A stretch of 64,000 bases of DNA, from positions 3,712,501 through 3,776,500 of the forward strand of contig NZ_RHJS01000002.1 in NCBI RefSeq assembly GCF_003885045.1. The letters are read 5' to 3'. The position numbers and the translations under genes are program-made. Positions 1 to 8,901 of the stretch are shown here, piece after piece. The DNA is from Schaedlerella arabinosiphila. GTDB taxonomy: Bacteria; Bacillota; Clostridia; Lachnospirales; Lachnospiraceae. Below the pieces are notes generated by a model. The model searched no databases. It was not told the DNA's origin and worked only from the letters and a program-made list of their open reading frames with translations. The stretch's first letter is position 1. The number at the start of each line of letters is the position of its first letter.

Positions 1-1386
1 GGGGCAGTCCCAGCTTTTCTCATCCGGGTTCCAGACAAGCTGACAGCCCATATGGGGGCATTTCACAGACACCGCGAAGATCTGCCCGTCCTCCGCTTTA
101 TAGACTCCCGCCTTCTGTCCGTTGTATTCCACTACTCCGCCCTGCCCCGGTAAAAGCCGGTCCAGTTTTTCCTTGGGCGGGGCGAATGTTTGTTTCAGCA
201 GGTTTACAGCCGCATATGTCCCTTCCGTAAGAAATGGTTTGGCAGACGTCATGGGATGAAGCCTCTGGGGCGAAAACACCTCCCCACAGGGATTTTCCCG
301 TCCGCAGATCTGATCCGTAAGCAAAATGGCTGCAGCCATGGACGAAGTCATCCCCCATTTTCCAAATCCCGTTGCCACAAACCAGTCCTCTGTCTTCCTG
401 CCAAACTGCCCGATATAAGGGATTCCGTCCAGCGTCATACAATCCTGCGCCGACCAGGGGATCACATTTTCATCTTTAGTCCAGCATTTTTCCGGCCAGC
501 ATACTTCCGCCTGGTGCAGCAGAAATTCATACTGACCTCCCATGGGATTTTCCCCGGTCCTGTGGTTTCCCCCTCCGAGCAGCAGCAGTTCCCCGGCCGG
601 TCTGAAAGACAGCCCGTCCCTGTCAATGCCGAGGTACATCCCATGCAGCGTCTGTGCTTCTTTGAGTGCACAGACATAGCTCCGTTCCTGGTGCATCCTC
701 AGAAAATAATACCCCGGCCTATTGACAAACGGATAATGGCAGGCAAACACGATCTTTTCTGCCTCCACGGTTCCCCGGCTGGTCGTCAGAAGATGGGGCT
801 TCACCCGCAGAACCTTCGTTTTTTCGTAAACCTGGATATTTTCCGCAATGACCTGCAGAAACTTCAGCGGATGAAAGCACGCCTGGCCGTAGCAGAACAG
901 CGCGTCTTCCACTGCAAAAGGCAGCTCCGTCCTTTTTTTCATTTCCACAGGCAGCCCCAATTCCTTTGCCGCATAATATTCGTCACGCAGAGCCCTGCCG
1001 CTTTCCTTCGTATACAGGCAGGCCGGACATTCCTCCCAGTCACAGTCGATCTTATATTTTTCAATCAGAATCCTGTACCGCTCAATGGCGTCCTGGTTGA
1101 TCTTTGCATATTGCATGGCCTTCTTTTTTCCCGCGCATCGTATCAGTTTCTGATAGATCAGACCGTGCTGCGACGTCACCTTTGCCGTTGTATGTCCGGT
1201 CTGCCCGCTCCCGACCCGGTCTGCCTCCAGGACGATACACTGCCGTCCGCTCTGCTCCAGAAAATGGGCCGTCAATATCCCGGCCAGCCCGCCTCCTACG
1301 ATTGCAATATCCGTACTGATATTTCCAGGCAGCTCCGGCCTGGCCGGAATAGCCGTGGTCTGCTGCCAGATTGATTCCCTGTACAT
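1..1386 (-). CDS. FAD-dependent oxidoreductase with C-terminal Rieske domain (3' end cut off by window)
   Basis: The gene reads from an ATG at 1386, behind AGAGAGGTG, to the window edge (462 codons, no stop). Residues about 24-60 form a DAO-type FAD-binding fold (DIAIVGGGLAG, then VLEADRVGSGQTGHTTAKVTS). The last residues carry the first half of a Rieske [2Fe-2S] site, CPHMGC, and then the start of the second ligand pair at the edge (SWDCP). The expected second His lies outside the window. Proteins of this layout (DadA-like oxidase plus Rieske tail) are common in Firmicutes, but the substrate is generally unknown. It is divergent from the HD-domain gene at 1651. The family call is firm; the reaction is not known. 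Confidence 0.85.
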   Translation of the reverse strand, partial: MYRESIWQQTTAIPARPELPGNISTDIAIVGGGLAGILTAHFLEQSGRQCIVLEADRVGSGQTGHTTAKVTSQHGLIYQKLIRCAGKKKAMQYAKINQDAIERYRILIEKYKIDCDWEECPACLYTKESGRALRDEYYAAKELGLPVEMKKRTELPFAVEDALFCYGQACFHPLKFLQVIAENIQVYEKTKVLRVKPHLLTTSRGTVEAEKIVFACHYPFVNRPGYYFLRMHQERSYVCALKEAQTLHGMYLGIDRDGLSFRPAGELLLLGGGNHRTGENPMGGQYEFLLHQAEVCWPEKCWTKDENVIPWSAQDCMTLDGIPYIGQFGRKTEDWFVATGFGKWGMTSSMAAAILLTDQICGRENPCGEVFSPQRLHPMTSAKPFLTEGTYAAVNLLKQTFAPPKEKLDRLLPGQGGVVEYNGQKAGVYKAEDGQIFAVSVKCPHMGCQLVWNPDEKSWDCP

Positions 1387-1530
1387 GCTGCTGCACCTCT
1401 CTTATCTGATCGGCTTTCGCCGTATTCTCATACTTTATGAAACTCCTAATATTATCTTGTACGAATTTCTGTATAATATGTCCCATAAATCTGAAAATGC
1501 AGATTGAAAAAACACTGTACGAATAATCCC

Positions 1531-1576
1531 TGATTTCAATTTCTGGTTGAAATCAAGTAAAAAGCTGTACTATAAT
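1531..1576 (+). promoter_or_regulatory. Promoter with overlapping inverted repeat upstream of the HD-domain gene
   Basis: A -35 TTGAAA (1547-1552) and a perfect -10 TATAAT (1571-1576) are separated by 18 bases. The -35 is embedded in the right arm of a perfect 9-bp inverted repeat, TGATTTCAA (1531-1539) and TTGAAATCA (1547-1555), which could be an operator. Downstream in the leader a second dyad, TTCTGAAA (1600-1607) and TTTCAGAA (1621-1628), precedes the ribosome binding site. No regulator is identified. Confidence 0.6.
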
Positions 1577-1650
1577 CTAAAGTACCGTCGGGAACACCCT
1601 TCTGAAAATTCCTGCAGTACTTTCAGAATCAGAAGTCAAGGAGGCAGACA

Positions 1651-2421
1651 ATGATAAACTATACTTTTGCCAGAGAAATTTTTGAATCCTATCTGAATGA
1701 TTATGACCGCGCGGATGACAAGGTCCGCCTTAAGATCGTCCATACCTACGGTGTCGTCGGACAGGCGGAATGCATTGCCCGCCGAATGCGGCTTTCCGAA
1801 GAAGATACAGCGCTTGCAAAGCTGATTGCCCTTCTTCACGACCTGGGCCGGTTTGAACAGCTCCGCCGGTTTGACAGCTTCGAGCCTGACACGATGGATC
1901 ATGCCGCCTATGGAGTACAGGTACTCTTTGAGGAAGGCATGCTTCGGAAGTTCCTTCCGGAAAACACCTGGGATTCCATCATTCGGACCGCCATCGCAAA
2001 GCACAGCGATTACTGCCTGTCCGGCGTAACCGATGCCAGGGCACTGCTCCATGCCCGGCTCATCCGGGATGCGGACAAGCTGGATAACTGCCGGGTAAAG
2101 CTGGTAGATGCAACGGAAACATTTCTGGGGGCTTCCCCGGAAGAGATCGGAACGCAGGAGATTTCTCCGAATATTTATGATGCTGTATTCCAAAACAAAT
2201 GCATCCTCTCCGCAGACCGCAAAACGACAATGGATTACTGGGTATCCTATGTGGCGTATTTCTTTGATATTAACTTCCGTGAAAGCATGGATATCATTGA
2301 GGAAAACGATTTTATCTCCAGGATCATCCGCAGGATTCCCTATTCGAATCCAAAAACCGCAGAACAGATGGAGCGGATTGAAGCCTATGTGAAGCAGTAT
2401 GCGCGGGATATGAAACGCTGA
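1651..2421 (+). CDS. HD-domain phosphohydrolase
   Basis: This 256-residue protein starts at ATG 1651 behind AAGGAGG. It has the HD superfamily metal site in order: His31 (VHTYGVV), the His63-Asp64 doublet in LLHDLGRF, His84 (MDHAAYG), His118 (AKHSDY) and a downstream Asp in LIRDADKLDN. HD proteins of this size are metal-dependent phosphomonoesterases or phosphodiesterases acting on nucleotides or related metabolites; the substrate cannot be told from sequence. There are no membrane segments or fused domains, so it is a stand-alone cytoplasmic enzyme. It converges with the prepilin peptidase gene 16 bases away and seems to be a monocistronic unit with its own promoter. Confidence 0.85.
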   Translation: MINYTFAREIFESYLNDYDRADDKVRLKIVHTYGVVGQAECIARRMRLSEEDTALAKLIALLHDLGRFEQLRRFDSFEPDTMDHAAYGVQVLFEEGMLRKFLPENTWDSIIRTAIAKHSDYCLSGVTDARALLHARLIRDADKLDNCRVKLVDATETFLGASPEEIGTQEISPNIYDAVFQNKCILSADRKTTMDYWVSYVAYFFDINFRESMDIIEENDFISRIIRRIPYSNPKTAEQMERIEAYVKQYARDMKR

Positions 2422-2437
2422 CTGGAATCATCACTCC

Positions 2438-2956
2438 TCACCAAAGAACGGAAAGTATCTGCTCTCCCCACAAAACTGCGGCGGCCATTCCGATGCACAG
2501 AAACGGGCCGAATGCGATCTGCGTCTTTCGGTCTGCTTTTCCCGCTGCCAGCAGCCGGATTCCATATGCAGCTCCGGCGAATACCGCAATCCCCAACGCC
2601 AGCAGACTGTATCTCCACCCCAGAAACAGGCCGCAGGCAGCCATCAATTTGATATCCCCTCCGCCGAAAGCTCCCGGCACGCACAATGCGATCCCCAGAA
2701 GCAGCAGGCTGGCGGAACACATGCCAAGCATACGTTCCGGCAATCCGATTTCCGGAAACAGGGGGATGGAAAAGAGGCCGATGCCTAATGCAGTCCATAC
2801 AAGTTTGTCCGGAATTTTCATCGTCCTTTTATCTGCCCGCGCCACTGCGTACAATACCGCGAAAAACAGGCAGACAGCCGCAGTTCTTCCCGCGCCGTAC
2901 AGCCCGGCCGGCAGTGCGAACGCCAAAATTCCATAAATTCTGTTCAAATACTTCAC
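2438..2956 (-). CDS. Prepilin peptidase, A24 family (short form)
   Basis: A 172-residue hydrophobic protein with about six membrane segments and the two aspartates of the A24 aspartic peptidase family. Asp42 lies in DKRTMKIPD and Asp101 in GGGDIKLM, the GxGD motif that cleaves type IV prepilin leader peptides at the cytoplasmic membrane face. The N-terminal methyltransferase domain of full-length PilD/ComC is absent, as in archaeal FlaK-like and many short Firmicute enzymes. No pilin or secretion genes are nearby, so the substrate must be encoded elsewhere. The family is certain from the motif pair. Confidence 0.85.
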   Translation of the reverse strand: MKYLNRIYGILAFALPAGLYGAGRTAAVCLFFAVLYAVARADKRTMKIPDKLVWTALGIGLFSIPLFPEIGLPERMLGMCSASLLLLGIALCVPGAFGGGDIKLMAACGLFLGWRYSLLALGIAVFAGAAYGIRLLAAGKADRKTQIAFGPFLCIGMAAAVLWGEQILSVLW

Positions 2957-3172
2957 GCTCCTTTACTTCATCATCTGAAAACAGACCGGTTTTCATCTTG
3001 ATATTTACATTGCTGCTGTTTTACTGGTATTCCGGGAAGAGAATCCCCTGATGGTATATCACCAGATATCAGATCTCATGGATTGAATCACCATGAATAA
3101 AATAATTCTATCACAGGGCCTGTTCACGCGCAAGATCCTTTTTTTGCACCGCGGACAAACCCTGCTGTTACA

Positions 3173-3209
3173 GGTTACCGTTCACACCCTTTGGGTGCTC
3201 ACAGTAACC
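3173..3209. repeat. Imperfect hairpin downstream of the xylulokinase-like gene
   Basis: GGTTAC (3173-3178) pairs with GTAACC (3204-3209), and inside it CACCC pairs with GGGTG around a small loop. It lies just after the stop of the kinase gene (minus strand) and may end its transcript, but no T-run follows. Apart from this, the stretch 2957-3221 holds nothing I recognise. Confidence 0.35.
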
Positions 3210-3221
3210 CCCTGCTGCCAA

Positions 3222-4694
3222 TCACTCTGCCAACGCCCGGAACAGCCCCTTCACGGTAGGATAGATCCGGCGGAACTTCTGATAGCGTTCCTCATACTTC
3301 GCCACAAGCTCTTCTTCCGGTTCAACGGTATCTACGACCTTCACCAGTTTTCCCGCGGCTTCTTCCACGCTGCCGTATTCTCCGCAGCCAACAGCCGCAA
3401 GGATTGCCCCGCCGTAGCCCGGCCCTTCCTCGCTTTCGATTACGTCCACCTTCAGATTCATCACGTTCGCAATGATCTTCTTCCAGAGAGGGCTCTTCGC
3501 CCCGCCGCCGCATATCTTGGTACGTTCGATTTGGATTCCCAGGCTGCGCGCCACCTCCAGAGAATCCCGCAGACCAAACGCCACGCCTTCCAGCACTGCC
3601 TGGGTCATGTCTTCCCTGGTGGTATCCATGGTCATTCCGATAAAGGTCGCCCTTGCCTGCGGGTCGTTATGCGGGGAGCGCTCCCCCATCAGGTAGGGAA
3701 GATAAAACACCTGGTTCTCTCCCAGCTTCTGGATCGCTTCCTGCTCCTTCGTATACTCCGCCGTCTTAAGGATCTCATCCATCCACCACTTGTTGCAGGA
3801 TGCCGCGCTCAGCATACAGCCCATGAGGTGATAATATCCGTCCGCATGGTCAAAGGAGTGGAGCGCGTTGTTGGCGTCTACGCCGAAGGATTTGCTGGAA
3901 ATGAAGATGGTTCCGGAGGTTCCCAGGGAAATGTTGCACATGCCGTCTCCCACAGTCCCTGTTCCCACGGCTGCAGCTGCGTTGTCCCCGGCTCCGGCGA
4001 TCACTCTGACCTGCCCCGGCAGACCAATCTCTTCCGCAAGTTCCGGCCTGACCGTCCCTACCGCTTCATAGCTTTCAAAGAGCTTCGGAAGCTGTGTCTC
4101 CGTGATGCCGCAGATCTCCATCATTTCCCTGGACCAGCAGCGGTTCTTCACATCCAGAAGCAGCATGCCCGAAGCATCCGAATAGTCCGTACAATGTACG
4201 CCGCTCAGCCGATAGGCAAGATAATCCTTTGGCAGCATGATCTTTACGATCTTTGCAAAATTTTCCGGCTCCTTTTCCTTCATCCAGAGGAGCTTCGGCG
4301 CCGTAAATCCCGCAAATGCAATATTTGCCGTATATTCCGACAGCTTTTCCTTCCCGACAGCCTCATTCAGATAATCCGTTTCCTTTCCGGTCCGTCCGTC
4401 ATTCCAGAGGATCGCCGGACGGATCACCTGATCCTGCTCGTCCAGTACCACCAGCCCATGCATCTGCCCGCCGAAGCTGATGCCTGCGATCTGACTTTTG
4501 TCGCAGTCCCGGATCAGTTCTTTCATTCCTTCCACCGACTGTTCGTACCAGTCCTCCGGATTCTGCTCCGACCATCCGGAATGTGGAAAATACAGTGGAT
4601 ATTCTTTTGATACAATGTTATGGATCTTTCCCTGCTCATCCATCAGAAGAAGCTTCACTGCTGAGGTGCCAAGGTCAACTCCGATATATAACAT
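3222..4694 (-). CDS. xylB: Xylulokinase-like FGGY carbohydrate kinase
   Basis: A 490-residue FGGY-family sugar kinase, full length for xylulokinase (about 480-500). The first ATPase fold opens with YIGVDLGTSAVK (residues 3-14). GQMHG (76-80) and WNDGRT (97-102) are the sugar-site motifs of xylulokinases, and GAGDNAAAAVG contains the catalytic Asp237. It would phosphorylate D-xylulose or a related ketopentose using ATP in the cytoplasm. The start at 4694 has AGAGG upstream. It follows an L-fucose-isomerase-like gene in the same direction, and no xylose isomerase is in the window, so the real substrate may be the product of that isomerase rather than D-xylulose from D-xylose. The family is certain; the substrate is inferred. 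Confidence 0.85.
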   Translation of the reverse strand: MLYIGVDLGTSAVKLLLMDEQGKIHNIVSKEYPLYFPHSGWSEQNPEDWYEQSVEGMKELIRDCDKSQIAGISFGGQMHGLVVLDEQDQVIRPAILWNDGRTGKETDYLNEAVGKEKLSEYTANIAFAGFTAPKLLWMKEKEPENFAKIVKIMLPKDYLAYRLSGVHCTDYSDASGMLLLDVKNRCWSREMMEICGITETQLPKLFESYEAVGTVRPELAEEIGLPGQVRVIAGAGDNAAAAVGTGTVGDGMCNISLGTSGTIFISSKSFGVDANNALHSFDHADGYYHLMGCMLSAASCNKWWMDEILKTAEYTKEQEAIQKLGENQVFYLPYLMGERSPHNDPQARATFIGMTMDTTREDMTQAVLEGVAFGLRDSLEVARSLGIQIERTKICGGGAKSPLWKKIIANVMNLKVDVIESEEGPGYGGAILAAVGCGEYGSVEEAAGKLVKVVDTVEPEEELVAKYEERYQKFRRIYPTVKGLFRALAE

Positions 4695-4849
4695 CTGTTT
4701 TTCCTCTCTTTCTCCTGTGATGAAAGCGTGCCGGAAGTTCCTCCAAACACGCTCTGATCACAAAGTTAAAATCTATGCTGATTCTTGCGGTATCCTGCCG
4801 GCCGCCGTTCACGCCTGCGTTGTACACAGCAGCGAATCCCGCACAATTT

Positions 4850-6334
4850 TTATTTCCATGGGTTCTCCGTAGGATAACGCACGCCTGCCGGCTGGTTGTA
4901 TCCAATCTCCTCTACCGGAACGCCGATATACTTAAACACCTCAAACAGCGGCTTTCCGTAATTGCCGAATGCCACGGCGCCGTGATGGGGATAATTGCCT
5001 TCGATCAGGACGTGGCGGTAAAACCTGCCCATCTCCGGGATTGCGAATACGCCGATTGCGCCGAAGGAACGGCTTGCCACCGGAAGCACCTCGCCCTGTG
5101 CGATGTATGCGCGCAGCTTGTTGTCCGCAGTGCTCTGCAGACGGTAGAACGTGATATCGCCGGGCTTGATATCGCCTTCGAGCGTTCCCTGCGTCACTTC
5201 CTCCGGAAGGGATCTTGCCATAATCAGCTGATACCGCATCTCGCAGAAGGAAAGCTTGCTGGATGCCGTATTGCCGCAGTGGAATCCCATAAAGGTATCC
5301 TTGTGGGTATAAGAATACTTTCCTTCAATCTCTTCTTTATACATATCCGCCGGAACGTTGTTGTTGATATCCAAAAGCGTCACTGCGTCCTGGCTGACTA
5401 CGGTTCCGATAAATTCACTCAGCGCGCCGTAGATATCTACCTCGCAGGATACCGGAATCCCCTGCGCGGTCAGACGGCTGTTCACATAGCAGGGCACGAA
5501 TCCGAACTGTGTCTGGAATGCCGGCCAGCACTTGCCTGCAATCGCCACATATTTGCGGTATCCCTTATGATCCTCGATCCAGTCTTTCAAGGTGATCTCA
5601 TACTGGGCAAGCTTTTCCAGGATCTCCGGCTTCTTATTGCCTGCTCCTAACTCCTCTTCCATCTCTTTTACGACTGCCGGAATCCGCTCGTCTCCCGCGT
5701 GTTTGTTGAATGCTTCAAACAGATCCAGTTCGGAATTTTCCTCAATCTCCACCCCCAGGTTGTAAAGCTGCTGAATGGGCGCGTTGCATGCCAGGAAATT
5801 CAGCGGGCGCGGGCCGAAGCTGATGATCTTTAAGCTGTTCAGACCGATAACCGCTCTTGCAATGGGGCGGAACTCAGCAATCATATCCGCGCACTCTTCC
5901 GCCGTCCCGATGGGATATTCCGGAATATAAGCTTTGACACCTCGCAGCTTCAGATTGTAGCTTGCATTGAGCATTCCGCAGTAAGCATCCCCTCTTCCCT
6001 GGATCAGGTTGCTTCCGGTCTCCTCCGCAGCCGCAACAAACATCTTCGGCCCCTCAAAATGCTTTGCAAGCAGTGTCTCCGAGATCTCCGGCCCGAAGTT
6101 TCCAAGATAAACGACCAGCGCATTGCAGCCTGCCTTCTTGATGTCCTCCAGGGCCTGTACCATATGGATCTCGCTCTCAACGATGCAGATCGGGCATTCA
6201 TAGATATCCTCTTCCCCGTATTTTTCCTTATAAGCCTTCATCAACGCTTCCCGTCTGGATACAGACAGGCTTTCCGGAAAACAATCTCTGCTTACTGCAA
6301 CAACTCCGATTTTCAGTTCTGGCATGTTCTTCAT
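4850..6334 (-). CDS. L-fucose/L-arabinose isomerase family protein
   Basis: A 494-residue aldose-ketose isomerase related to FucI, though shorter than E. coli FucI (591). Candidate metal ligands are Glu298 (SCEVDIYG) and Asp322 (LLDINNN). Their 24-residue spacing matches Glu337 and Asp361 of FucI, and a His near the C-terminus (NYPHHGAV) could be the third ligand. The N-terminal part has the Rossmann-like fold seen in the family (VVYLGNFGPE). It would interconvert an aldose and a ketose with a divalent metal. Flanking DUF4867 and xylulokinase-like genes suggest a short catabolic route for a pentose or deoxyhexose. The start at 6334 is 10 bases behind AGGCGG. Whether it prefers L-fucose, D-arabinose or another sugar is open. 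Confidence 0.8.
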   Translation of the reverse strand: MKNMPELKIGVVAVSRDCFPESLSVSRREALMKAYKEKYGEEDIYECPICIVESEIHMVQALEDIKKAGCNALVVYLGNFGPEISETLLAKHFEGPKMFVAAAEETGSNLIQGRGDAYCGMLNASYNLKLRGVKAYIPEYPIGTAEECADMIAEFRPIARAVIGLNSLKIISFGPRPLNFLACNAPIQQLYNLGVEIEENSELDLFEAFNKHAGDERIPAVVKEMEEELGAGNKKPEILEKLAQYEITLKDWIEDHKGYRKYVAIAGKCWPAFQTQFGFVPCYVNSRLTAQGIPVSCEVDIYGALSEFIGTVVSQDAVTLLDINNNVPADMYKEEIEGKYSYTHKDTFMGFHCGNTASSKLSFCEMRYQLIMARSLPEEVTQGTLEGDIKPGDITFYRLQSTADNKLRAYIAQGEVLPVASRSFGAIGVFAIPEMGRFYRHVLIEGNYPHHGAVAFGNYGKPLFEVFKYIGVPVEEIGYNQPAGVRYPTENPWK

Positions 6335-6469
6335 AATATGTATCCGCCTTTCTAATCTTAAATTTGATGTGCCGCATATCCATGCAATCCCTGCGTGGAT
6401 ACGCCTGCAGCCTTATATTCATTGTCTGCTTACGACTTTTTTTGCCGTCGCCTCAGCTTTTTCGCTCCC

Positions 6470-7093
6470 TTATTGCGCAATGCAGATATTTTCACCCTTC
6501 AATCCGCAGAAAGCGCCTTCAATTCCAGCTTCCGGATGTGCGATCAGCCATTTATTTTTTGCCGTGATCAGCCGGTCTTCCCCGGATCCGCCGGCCGGGA
6601 AGGTCAGCTCCGTATTGGTGCCCGCCGGGAGGATCACTACACAGCGGAAGCCCCCTTCTGCTGCCGTACAGGGCGCATAGTGCAGCGTTGTGGCATACAT
6701 CTCCACCGCCGTGCCCGCAGGTACAAAAAATGCCTCCGCCAGAGAAGTGTCATACGTATAATCCGCCTGTACATCCTGCTGTGCGCCTAACAGCAGAATC
6801 ATATCTGTCACTGCGATGTTCACCTCGCTGGAACGGTGATATTCCAGGGCGTTGAGCTTGTCATTGTCCCCATTGCAGTAACCCATCTGGATGGGAAGTC
6901 CGCCAAAGGCACGGTTCTTAAAATTCTCTGCCTCCGGCAGGGCTTCCAGTTCTTCCACAGACGGAACGTAGATCACTTCTTTCGGCAGAGGCGTATGCTC
7001 CATCTCTTTCAGAATCCCGGCAAGGTCATACCCTTCCAGAACCTTTCCATACCTGCCAAAGGAACGGTCTGTTACTTTCTGAATGTTCATCAT
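6470..7093 (-). CDS. DUF4867 family protein (cupin-like, sugar-linked)
   Basis: This protein of about 207 residues belongs, from its overall pattern, to DUF4867, a family I associate with L-fucose-isomerase-like genes. I chose the ATG at 7093 (or the adjacent one at 7090) because AAGGAGG sits directly upstream. A longer frame to 7147 has no ribosome site. The middle has cupin-like turns (YHRSSEVNIAV, FFVPAGTAVEMY, TLHYAPC). These resemble ureidoglycolate-lyase or KduI-like beta barrels, so a role as a sugar epimerase, isomerase or mutarotase is possible but unproven. It sits between the AraC regulator and the isomerase on the same strand. Confidence 0.75.
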   Translation of the reverse strand: MMNIQKVTDRSFGRYGKVLEGYDLAGILKEMEHTPLPKEVIYVPSVEELEALPEAENFKNRAFGGLPIQMGYCNGDNDKLNALEYHRSSEVNIAVTDMILLLGAQQDVQADYTYDTSLAEAFFVPAGTAVEMYATTLHYAPCTAAEGGFRCVVILPAGTNTELTFPAGGSGEDRLITAKNKWLIAHPEAGIEGAFCGLKGENICIAQ

Positions 7094-7188
7094 GGTTCCT
7101 CCTTCATATATTTGTCGATTTTCACATCTATGAAACCATAATAACAACTTTTTTTGTACTTATCCACCTATAAATTATCTAATCTATG

Positions 7189-8016
7189 TCACTTTCTTGT
7201 CCTTTTGCCGCGGTACTCGCTGGGCAGCATCCCATACTTCTTCTGAAATGCCTTTGCAAGGGCCTTGCTGTTGGGAAATCCATTGTTCATCGCCGTCTCG
7301 CTGATCGTATGCTCCGTATTGGCAAGCTCCTGGAACGCGCGCTCCACACGGATATTCTGAAGATAGGATTTATAATTGATGCCCGCATACTTCTGAAACA
7401 TCCTGGAGAGATACGTGGGGGAATATCCGAATATCCCTGCCAGCGCTTCCAGCGACAGGTCCGCTGCATAATTTTCCTTAATATAGTCCGTGATCAGCGA
7501 CAGGCGGTTTAAATTCTTATGCCACTTCACCATGTCCGGCGTCACGTCCGTCTCCCGGTATTCCGTCACCAGAAGATACAGCAGCATATAGTACAGCCCC
7601 TTTACCTTCATCTCATATCCGCAGGCCCCTTCCTCATAAGCCCTGTGGATCTCCCGGATCAGCTTCATAACCTGTCCGTCCTGGGGAAGCGGATCATGTG
7701 TAAAACGGATAAACCGCTCCCCTGTATAATAATCCTCAAATGTCTTCAGGGGAATCTGGAGCACGATGGTCCGATTCGGTTCCGGGGAATCCACCGAATG
7801 GATCTCGTTGGAATTTACCAGCATAAATTCGCCTGTCTGCAGCGGATATGCTTCCTCGTTCAGATAAAATTTTAACGTACCTTCATAAACCGCAAATAAC
7901 TCCACTGACCTGTGCCAGTGCTTATCCCGGAAATAATTCCCATCCCCGCCCTCAAACAGGAATATCTTGAACGGAAACCCTTGGTTCGGCATAATCAGTT
8001 CATGACTAAATTCCAT
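7189..8016 (-). CDS. AraC-family transcriptional regulator with cupin sensor domain
   Basis: A 275-residue one-component regulator. Residues about 20-100 form an AraC-type cupin (HWHRSVEL at 33-40, EGTLKFYLN, GEFMLVNSNEIHS) that would bind a sugar. The C-terminus carries two helix-turn-helix units, LSLEALAGIFGYSPTYLSRM (about 187-206) and TISETAMNNGFPNSKALAKA (about 237-256), ending with the family hallmark FQKKYGMLPSEYR. It is the first gene of the minus-strand sugar module and has its own consensus promoter (8079-8107). By position it probably activates DUF4867, the isomerase and the kinase in response to their sugar. Confidence 0.9.
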   Translation of the reverse strand: MEFSHELIMPNQGFPFKIFLFEGGDGNYFRDKHWHRSVELFAVYEGTLKFYLNEEAYPLQTGEFMLVNSNEIHSVDSPEPNRTIVLQIPLKTFEDYYTGERFIRFTHDPLPQDGQVMKLIREIHRAYEEGACGYEMKVKGLYYMLLYLLVTEYRETDVTPDMVKWHKNLNRLSLITDYIKENYAADLSLEALAGIFGYSPTYLSRMFQKYAGINYKSYLQNIRVERAFQELANTEHTISETAMNNGFPNSKALAKAFQKKYGMLPSEYRGKRTRK

Positions 8017-8078
8017 AATCTACACCACTTTTCCTCTTCCTGATCCCTTGATATATTGCTACTGTTCTGTATAGTTAC

Positions 8079-8107
8079 AGTATATCACACCCGTGTCTTC
8101 ATGTCAA
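8079..8107 (-). promoter_or_regulatory. Promoter of the AraC-type regulator gene
   Basis: On the minus strand a perfect -35 TTGACA (8107-8102) is followed after 17 bases by -10 TATACT (8084-8079). It faces away from the response-regulator promoter at 8151-8179. Confidence 0.7.
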
Positions 8108-8114
8108 CGCTTTT

Positions 8115-8130
8115 TAGAACATATGTTCTA
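8115..8130. promoter_or_regulatory. 16-bp perfect palindrome between divergent promoters
   Basis: TAGAACATATGTTCTA is its own reverse complement. It lies 8 bases upstream of the AraC-gene -35 and 20 bases upstream of the response-regulator -35. Half-site-like copies (CAGAACA at 8144-8150, TGTTCTG at 8063-8069) lie on each side. It is probably a dimer-binding operator; the protein is not known. Confidence 0.55.
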
Positions 8131-8150
8131 TTATTTTAAAATCCAGAACA

Positions 8151-8179
8151 TTGCTATTCCAGCCGCAAACCGTTATACT
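8151..8179 (+). promoter_or_regulatory. Promoter of the response regulator/kinase pair
   Basis: -35 TTGCTA (8151-8156) and -10 TATACT (8174-8179) are separated by 17 bases, about 40 bases before the response regulator start. Confidence 0.55.
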
Positions 8180-8220
8180 AAATAAGAAAGCTAATATACA
8201 TTCCAACCTGGAGGTCCGCC

Positions 8221-8901
8221 ATGAAATACGATTGTTTCATCATAGATGATGAGAAGCTCCTTGCAGACAGCACGGCCGAATATTTTAACCTGTTCGGTGT
8301 AAAAACGGCAGCCGCATACAGCGTGTACGAATGCCGGGATTTTTTTCGGGAACATACCGCACAGCTTTTGCTGCTGGACATCAACCTGGGGGACGGCAGC
8401 GGTTTCGAATTATGCCGGGAACTCCGCGAAAAAACAGACGTCCCCATTCTGTTCATCTCCGCGCGTACCAGCGATGACGACCAGATCATTGCATTAAATA
8501 TCGGCGGCGACGATTATATACAGAAGCCCTACTCCCTCAGCGTCCTCCTGGCCAAAGTGAAAGTCGTCCTGAAACGGTACGGGGAACAGGGGGATTCTGC
8601 CTACTGCGACGACTGGCTGACCGTTGATTTTGACACCCGGCAGGTGAGGGCCGGCGGAAGTCCCGTCAGACTGACCGCTCTGGAATTTCGGCTACTGTCC
8701 TATCTGATACGGCATGAAAATAAAGTCATTTCAAAGCAGGAATTGTTTGAAAATGTCTGGGAGGATAAATTTACAGGCGACGGAACGCTGAACGTACATA
8801 TTCGGAAAATACGGGAGGCCATTGAACGGACGCCCGGAAAGCCGGAATATATTCTCACCGTCTGGGGCGACGGCTATAGATTTTGCGGAGGCAGAAAATG
8901 A
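8221..8901 (+). CDS. OmpR/PhoB-family response regulator
   Basis: A 226-residue two-domain regulator. The receiver has the acidic pocket Asp9-Asp10, the phospho-acceptor Asp53 (LLDINLGDG), Ser80 and Lys102 (YIQKPYS). The winged-helix effector spans about residues 128-224 (LTALEFRLLSYLIRHENKVISK and YILTVWGDGYRF). The start follows GGAGGTCCGCC. Its stop overlaps the kinase start by ATGA, so the two are translationally coupled. It probably binds the direct repeats upstream of the exporter operon at 11474. Confidence 0.95.
   Translation: MKYDCFIIDDEKLLADSTAEYFNLFGVKTAAAYSVYECRDFFREHTAQLLLLDINLGDGSGFELCRELREKTDVPILFISARTSDDDQIIALNIGGDDYIQKPYSLSVLLAKVKVVLKRYGEQGDSAYCDDWLTVDFDTRQVRAGGSPVRLTALEFRLLSYLIRHENKVISKQELFENVWEDKFTGDGTLNVHIRKIREAIERTPGKPEYILTVWGDGYRFCGGRK

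Noticed and set aside
190..1374. A 394-codon open frame on the plus strand opposite the Rieske/FAD oxidoreductase
   Set aside because: No ribosome site or recognisable motif; the minus strand gives a continuous FAD/Rieske protein.
3093..4610. A 505-codon open frame on the plus strand opposite the xylulokinase gene
   Set aside because: It is Cys/His/Arg-rich with no domain pattern and mirrors the codon structure of the clear kinase gene on the other strand.
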